A stretch of DNA of 64,000 nucleotides from Qipengyuania aestuarii (GTDB lineage Bacteria; Pseudomonadota; Alphaproteobacteria; Sphingomonadales; Sphingomonadaceae): contig NZ_JAIGNP010000002.1 of assembly GCF_019711535.1 (NCBI RefSeq), positions 620,001 to 684,000 of the forward strand, read 5' to 3'. Shown here piece after piece: positions 60,057-64,000 of this stretch. The notes under the pieces were generated by a model that was given only the letters and a program-made list of their open reading frames with translations, did no database searches and had not been told where the DNA came from. A program made the position numbers and the translations under genes. Position 1 is the stretch's first letter. Each line of letters opens with the position of its first letter.

Positions 60057-62765
60057 ATGAAATTGAAGGCCTATGGTCGCACGGCGACTATTCGTTCCGC
60101 CTTATTGGTTGGTTCTGCCGCTGTCATCGTTCCCACGTCTGCCATCGCGCAAGACGCCGAGCAGGAACAGGCAGCTCAATATGACAGCGCAGAAGAACAA
60201 GCAGCCAGTCCTGACCCCAACATAATCATCGTTACGGCGACGAAGCGCGAGCAGACTCTTCAGGAAGTTCCGGTTGCGGTCAGTGTGACGACTGCAGAAA
60301 CGATCGAGCGCGCCCAGATCCGCGACATCGCAGATCTGGCGACGGTCGTTCCATCGTTGCAGGTCAGCCAGCTTCAGAGCGCCTTCGCTACGAGCTATTC
60401 AGTGCGCGGCTTCGGTACCGACGGCAACAATATCGGCCTCGAACCATCCGTCGCCATGTTCGTGGACGGGGTCTATCGCAGCCGTGCGGTCGCGCAGATC
60501 TCTGACCTTCCCGATATTCAGCGCGTCGAAGTGCTTCGCGGACCGCAATCCACGCTGTTCGGTAAGAACGCCAGTGCCGGTGTGATCTCGATCGTGACCA
60601 AGCGTCCCGAATTCGAGTTCAGCGGCTCGGTGGAGGCCAGCTACGGCAACTATGATGCCAAGGTCGTGAAAGGGTACGTCACCGGCCCGATCAGCGAATC
60701 CATAGCGTTCAGCGCCGGTGCCGGTTACAACAATCGGGACGGCTTCCTGACGAATGGGTTCAACGGAGAGGACGTCAACGATCGCAACCGCTGGTTCGCG
60801 CGTGGACAGTTGCTGTTCGACAATGGCGGCCCGCTTCAGGCGCGCATCATTGCAGATTACGACAAGATCGAAGAACGCTGCTGCGGCGTGGTGAATGTCG
60901 CGCCGTCGCTCGAGACGGGCATCATCACGTCCCCGCTAATCGGCGGGCAGGTGAATGATTTCAGGGACAATCCCGATGGGGACGTGATCTTCACCGATGT
61001 CGATCCGCTCAACGACATCAAGAATTATGGCATATCCGGCCAACTCGATTACGAATTCGGCAATGTCGTGCTCACGTCGATCACCTCCTATCGTGAGACC
61101 CACCTTTCGGCCAATCAGGATGTCGACTTTACCAGCGCATCGCTGGCAAGCGGTGCGAATATCGGCGATGCCGATATCGACACCTTCACGCAGGAACTGC
61201 GTTTGTCCTCGGACTTCGACGGACCGTTCAACTTCCTGCTTGGCGGATACTATTTCGATGAGACTGTCGATACGCGTGACCAGATCATCTACGGAGACGA
61301 CTTCCGCACCTATGCCGATCTGCTCATTCGCGGCCTAACTCAGGGTACCCAGAGCGTTCCTTCTCTGGAGGCGACGCTGGGTGCGTTGAATGGGACCGAC
61401 TACACTGGCCAGTTCTTTGCCGAGGGTCAGGGCTTCTTCAACGCCATCACACAGGATAACGAGGCATATTCGGTTTTCGGCAATGTCGATTTCGCCTTTA
61501 CCGACGAACTGGTTCTGACGCTCGGCGCGAACTACACCAAGGACAAGAAGCAGATCGCCACGGACTCCCGTAGTGAAGATGTCTTCTCTGGTGTCGATCT
61601 CGTGGCATCTGGCAATCGTGCAATCTTCGCTCAGGGTCTCGCAACCCAGGTCGGCAACATCCTGATGCTGGGTCGTCCGGCGTCGCAGGCCGAAATAGGC
61701 GCGTTTGCCGCTGCCAATCCGGCGGTGTTCGGCCAAGTGGCGACAGGCGTGCAGACCTTCGCCGACGCCAATGATACCAATCCGGCGGTCAATCCGCTGC
61801 TTGCCCTTACCCCCTTGCAGTTTCTGCCGCCGTTTCAGAACTGCCCGAATGCAGTCGAAAGCTGCAGCACCAATGACGACGACTGGAGCTGGAACGTTCG
61901 ACTGGCGTATGAGGTCACGCCGACACTCAACGTCTACGCCAGCTGGGCAACCGGCTACAAGGCGCCAAGCTTCAACCTCTCCCGCGACAGCCGCCCGGTC
62001 CCGGCCGATTTCGCGGCACTACAGCAGCAAGGTCTGGCGGTTACCAATCTGCGCCCGGGAACGCGCTTCGCCGAAGCCGAGAATTCGGAGGTCTATGAAG
62101 TTGGGATCAAGGGCAATTGGGGCCTGGCGGCTGCCAACCTGACCGTCTTCCAGCAAAGCATCGATGATTTTCAGGCGAACACCTTCACGGGTTCGTCCTT
62201 CGTGCTGAGCAATGCGGGCAAGCAGGAAACCTTCGGTATCGAGTTCGATGGCTATGTCAGGCCAACGGACGCGCTGACGTTCAACCTCGCGATGACCTAT
62301 CTGGACGCCAAATACGACAGCTTCGTCGATTCGCCAGTGGGTGACCTGTCCGGGGTCGCCGTCGCCGGTGTGCCGGAACTGGCAGCCGTATTCGGCGCGA
62401 CCTACGATCAGGAGGTCAACGATGCAGGTGACCGCATCATCCTGCGTGGCGATTTCTCTTATCAATCGCAGGTGCAGGTGCTGAACGGGCTGACGAACTA
62501 TATCATAACCGATCCTGCGACCGGGGAGCGTGACTTCACGCAGGCGCGTGCCGTGGCGCAGCAATATACGCGCGAGGTGAACAGTCTGAATGCATCGCTT
62601 ACCTACGCGATGGCCATGGGACTGGAAGTGTCTCTATGGGGCCGCAACCTGCTCGATGATCGTTACATAACGACGATCTTCCCCTCTGTGGCGCAGGGAC
62701 AGTCGATCTCGGGCTATCCGAACCAGCCACGCACCTACGGTGTCGCTGCCAAGTTCAAGTTCTAA
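60057..62765 (+). CDS. TonB-dependent outer-membrane receptor
   Basis: This 902-residue receptor has a signal peptide (RSALLVGSAAVIVPTSAIAQ) and a TonB box candidate (IIIVTATK near residue 58). The plug domain follows (VPVAVSVTTAETIERAQIRDIADLATVVPSL, YSVRGFGTDGNN, EVLRGPQSTLFGKNASAGVISIVTKRP), then a 22-strand barrel ending in RTYGVAAKFKF with terminal Phe. Large insertions in the barrel (around residues 420-620) suggest long loops. The ligand is unknown. Similar receptors of sphingomonads take up aromatic compounds, terpenoids or siderophores. It stands alone between two terminator or divergent regions. Confidence 0.92.
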   Translation: MKLKAYGRTATIRSALLVGSAAVIVPTSAIAQDAEQEQAAQYDSAEEQAASPDPNIIIVTATKREQTLQEVPVAVSVTTAETIERAQIRDIADLATVVPSLQVSQLQSAFATSYSVRGFGTDGNNIGLEPSVAMFVDGVYRSRAVAQISDLPDIQRVEVLRGPQSTLFGKNASAGVISIVTKRPEFEFSGSVEASYGNYDAKVVKGYVTGPISESIAFSAGAGYNNRDGFLTNGFNGEDVNDRNRWFARGQLLFDNGGPLQARIIADYDKIEERCCGVVNVAPSLETGIITSPLIGGQVNDFRDNPDGDVIFTDVDPLNDIKNYGISGQLDYEFGNVVLTSITSYRETHLSANQDVDFTSASLASGANIGDADIDTFTQELRLSSDFDGPFNFLLGGYYFDETVDTRDQIIYGDDFRTYADLLIRGLTQGTQSVPSLEATLGALNGTDYTGQFFAEGQGFFNAITQDNEAYSVFGNVDFAFTDELVLTLGANYTKDKKQIATDSRSEDVFSGVDLVASGNRAIFAQGLATQVGNILMLGRPASQAEIGAFAAANPAVFGQVATGVQTFADANDTNPAVNPLLALTPLQFLPPFQNCPNAVESCSTNDDDWSWNVRLAYEVTPTLNVYASWATGYKAPSFNLSRDSRPVPADFAALQQQGLAVTNLRPGTRFAEAENSEVYEVGIKGNWGLAAANLTVFQQSIDDFQANTFTGSSFVLSNAGKQETFGIEFDGYVRPTDALTFNLAMTYLDAKYDSFVDSPVGDLSGVAVAGVPELAAVFGATYDQEVNDAGDRIILRGDFSYQSQVQVLNGLTNYIITDPATGERDFTQARAVAQQYTREVNSLNASLTYAMAMGLEVSLWGRNLLDDRYITTIFPSVAQGQSISGYPNQPRTYGVAAKFKF

Positions 62766-62794
62766 GCCAGGCTTGCACTTGAACGATCTGGGAA

Positions 62795-62817
62795 GGGGGC
62801 CGCAAGGCCCCCTTTTT
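62795..62817 (+). terminator. Rho-independent terminator after the TonB-dependent receptor
   Basis: A perfect 7-base stem GGGGGCC/GGCCCCC (62795-62801 and 62806-62812) with a GCAA tetraloop is followed by five Ts. It lies 30 bases after the stop. Confidence 0.92.
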
Positions 62818-62860
62818 GCGTGTAGTTGGCAAACAAAGCGCCTTGCGGGGCAGCGGTGTC

Positions 62861-64000
62861 TCAAAGCGCCCGAAGCACCTGCGCTGGCTTGCTACGCAAA
62901 AGTGGAAGCGAGCCACCCACAGCGAAGGCGACAACAACAGCAAGCCCTAGGCCGAGCACGGCGAAAACCTGCCCCCAATCGGGCAGCCAGTCGAATTCGA
63001 ACAGCTGAGTGACCACCAGCCAGGCGGTCAAGGTGCCGAGACCCAGCGCAACCAGTGCAAGCGCCCCCGCGAGCAGCGCATATTCAGCCAATTGCATAGC
63101 CAGTACCTGCCGGCGATCGGCCCCCAGAACGCGCAAGACCACGGTGTCGTAAGTGCGCGAGGCCCGGGCTGCCGCTATCGCACCCAACAGCACGGCGAGA
63201 CCGGCAAGCACTGCGACACTCGCCGCTGCCAGGGTGGCGATGCCGACCTGTTCGAGGATGGTACGAGCCTGCTGAAGCACGCCGCCGACCTCGATCACCG
63301 AAGTGGAAGGAAATTCGCGTACCAGCGCCTGCAGCAGCGGGCCGGTCGGAGTGCCGTCCGAAAGCTCGATCGTCGCGGCGAGATTGTGCGGGGTGTCGCG
63401 CAAGGCATTCGGGCTGAGCACGAAGACGTAATTGAACCCCAGGCTTTCCCAGTTGATGGTGCGCAGACTGGCAATGCGAGTCTCAATCTCCGCTCCCAGC
63501 ACTCCGAAGGTCAGCTTGTCACCGATCTTCAGCCCCGCAGCTTCGGCGAAATCCTTGTCGACCGAGACGAGTGGCTCGCCTGCATACATCGGGCCCCACC
63601 AGCTTCCGTCCGTCAATTCGTTGCCTTCCGGAACCTCGTCGGCGTAAGTGAGGCCGCGCTCTCCGCGCAGGGCCCATGCGCCGTCGGGGATTTCCTCGAG
63701 GCTGGAAGTACGGGTCATCGACCCTTCCGGGCCGAAGGCGAGAACCGCTCCGCGCAGGGCCGGCACTGCGCGCACACTGGCCCCGCTGTCGGCCTGTGTA
63801 ACCAGCGCGCGGAAATCAGCCTCCCGGTCGCGGGGGACATCCAGCACAAAGTAGTTGGGCGCGCGCTCGGGGACGCGGCTCTGAATATTGCCGTCGATCG
63901 AACTTTGGATCGCTGCGAGCAGGACGAACGCTGCGAGGCCGAAGCCAAGCGCAGTGACAAGCGAGCCAGTGCTGGATCCGGGGCGGTGGATGTTTGCCAG
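62861..64000 (-). CDS. FtsX-family ABC transporter permease (C-terminal part, runs off the window)
   Basis: The reading frame is open from the right edge of the window to the stop at 62861-62863 (379 codons visible), so the N-terminal part is missing. At the right edge it reads LANIHRPGSSTGSLVTALGFGLAAFVLLAAIQ, then RAPNYFVLDVP, a pattern of the YbbP-type permeases of ABC systems with large periplasmic domains. Three C-terminal membrane segments and a final KPAQVLRAL tail complete the second FtsX domain. YbbA-YbbP systems are thought to move lipids or extract thioesterase-linked products; the specific substrate is unknown. Confidence 0.88.
   Translation of the reverse strand: MANIHRPGSSTGSLVTALGFGLAAFVLLAAIQSSIDGNIQSRVPERAPNYFVLDVPRDREADFRALVTQADSGASVRAVPALRGAVLAFGPEGSMTRTSSLEEIPDGAWALRGERGLTYADEVPEGNELTDGSWWGPMYAGEPLVSVDKDFAEAAGLKIGDKLTFGVLGAEIETRIASLRTINWESLGFNYVFVLSPNALRDTPHNLAATIELSDGTPTGPLLQALVREFPSTSVIEVGGVLQQARTILEQVGIATLAAASVAVLAGLAVLLGAIAAARASRTYDTVVLRVLGADRRQVLAMQLAEYALLAGALALVALGLGTLTAWLVVTQLFEFDWLPDWGQVFAVLGLGLAVVVAFAVGGSLPLLRSKPAQVLRAL

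Overview
The window reads as one stretch of an alphaproteobacterial chromosome. It is most likely from the Sphingomonadales, and Erythrobacteraceae is my best guess. The reasons are the alphaproteobacterial order of the division and cell-wall (dcw) cluster, the high-GC codon use, a fused CysNC, a large TonB-dependent receptor, FixJ-type regulation, and several small lipoproteins of a kind typical of sphingomonads. The lineage call is inference. I see no rRNA, tRNA, insertion sequence, phage gene or CRISPR array, and no broken gene. No gap without a gene exceeds 300 bases; the longest (about 268, 268, 266 and 213 bases) are described as features or noted beside their neighbours.

Region 1 (1-17.1 kb, + strand): the end of murF, then mraY-murD-ftsW-murG-murC-murB-ddl-ftsQ-ftsA-ftsZ, mostly joined by 1-8 base start/stop overlaps, with three GTG starts. 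Together these make and export lipid II and assemble the division ring. Instead of lpxC, ftsZ is followed by an exported repeat protein with two tandem SPOR-like domains. A YbjN-like protein, a Bax-inhibitor-1 family membrane protein and a poly-proline lipoprotein come next.

Region 2 (17.1-33.6 kb): sulfate activation (cysD-cysNC) behind a structured leader; a divergent thiolase / crotonase plus acyl-CoA dehydrogenase locus; a minus-strand group with glutaryl-CoA dehydrogenase, maleylacetoacetate isomerase, a fumarylacetoacetase-family hydrolase, a cation/proton antiporter and an unknown membrane-anchored protein; a Csp3-like copper store; a single-domain response regulator; a three-gene membrane module (BON/OmpA protein, a 41-residue membrane peptide, a helix-hairpin-helix protein); and a VWA lipoprotein.

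Region 3 (33.7-48.2 kb): housekeeping genes. They are tsaD-gpsA-flippase on the minus strand, divergent hemC-hemD-hemX-like, a UbiH-family hydroxylase, dsbD, an S10 peptidase, uvrB and two small lipoproteins.

Region 4 (48.2-53.8 kb): the most interesting part. A four-gene unit (circularly permuted ATP-grasp, alpha-E protein, transglutaminase-like protease, and the proteasome homologue Anbu) is followed by a FixJ-like regulator with a degenerate receiver and a perfect 7-2-7 palindrome upstream. The Anbu island is known from comparative genomics, but its substrate and product remain unclear.

Region 5 (53.8-64 kb): an extensin-like lipoprotein, putP, a ZIP-like membrane protein, an outer-membrane barrel protein, typA/bipA, a 902-residue TonB-dependent receptor, and the C-terminal part of an FtsX-type ABC permease that runs off the window.

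A recurring theme is strong inverted repeats placed right at ribosome-binding sites or start codons (before cysD, the response regulator, the alpha/beta hydrolase, and between tsaD and hemC).
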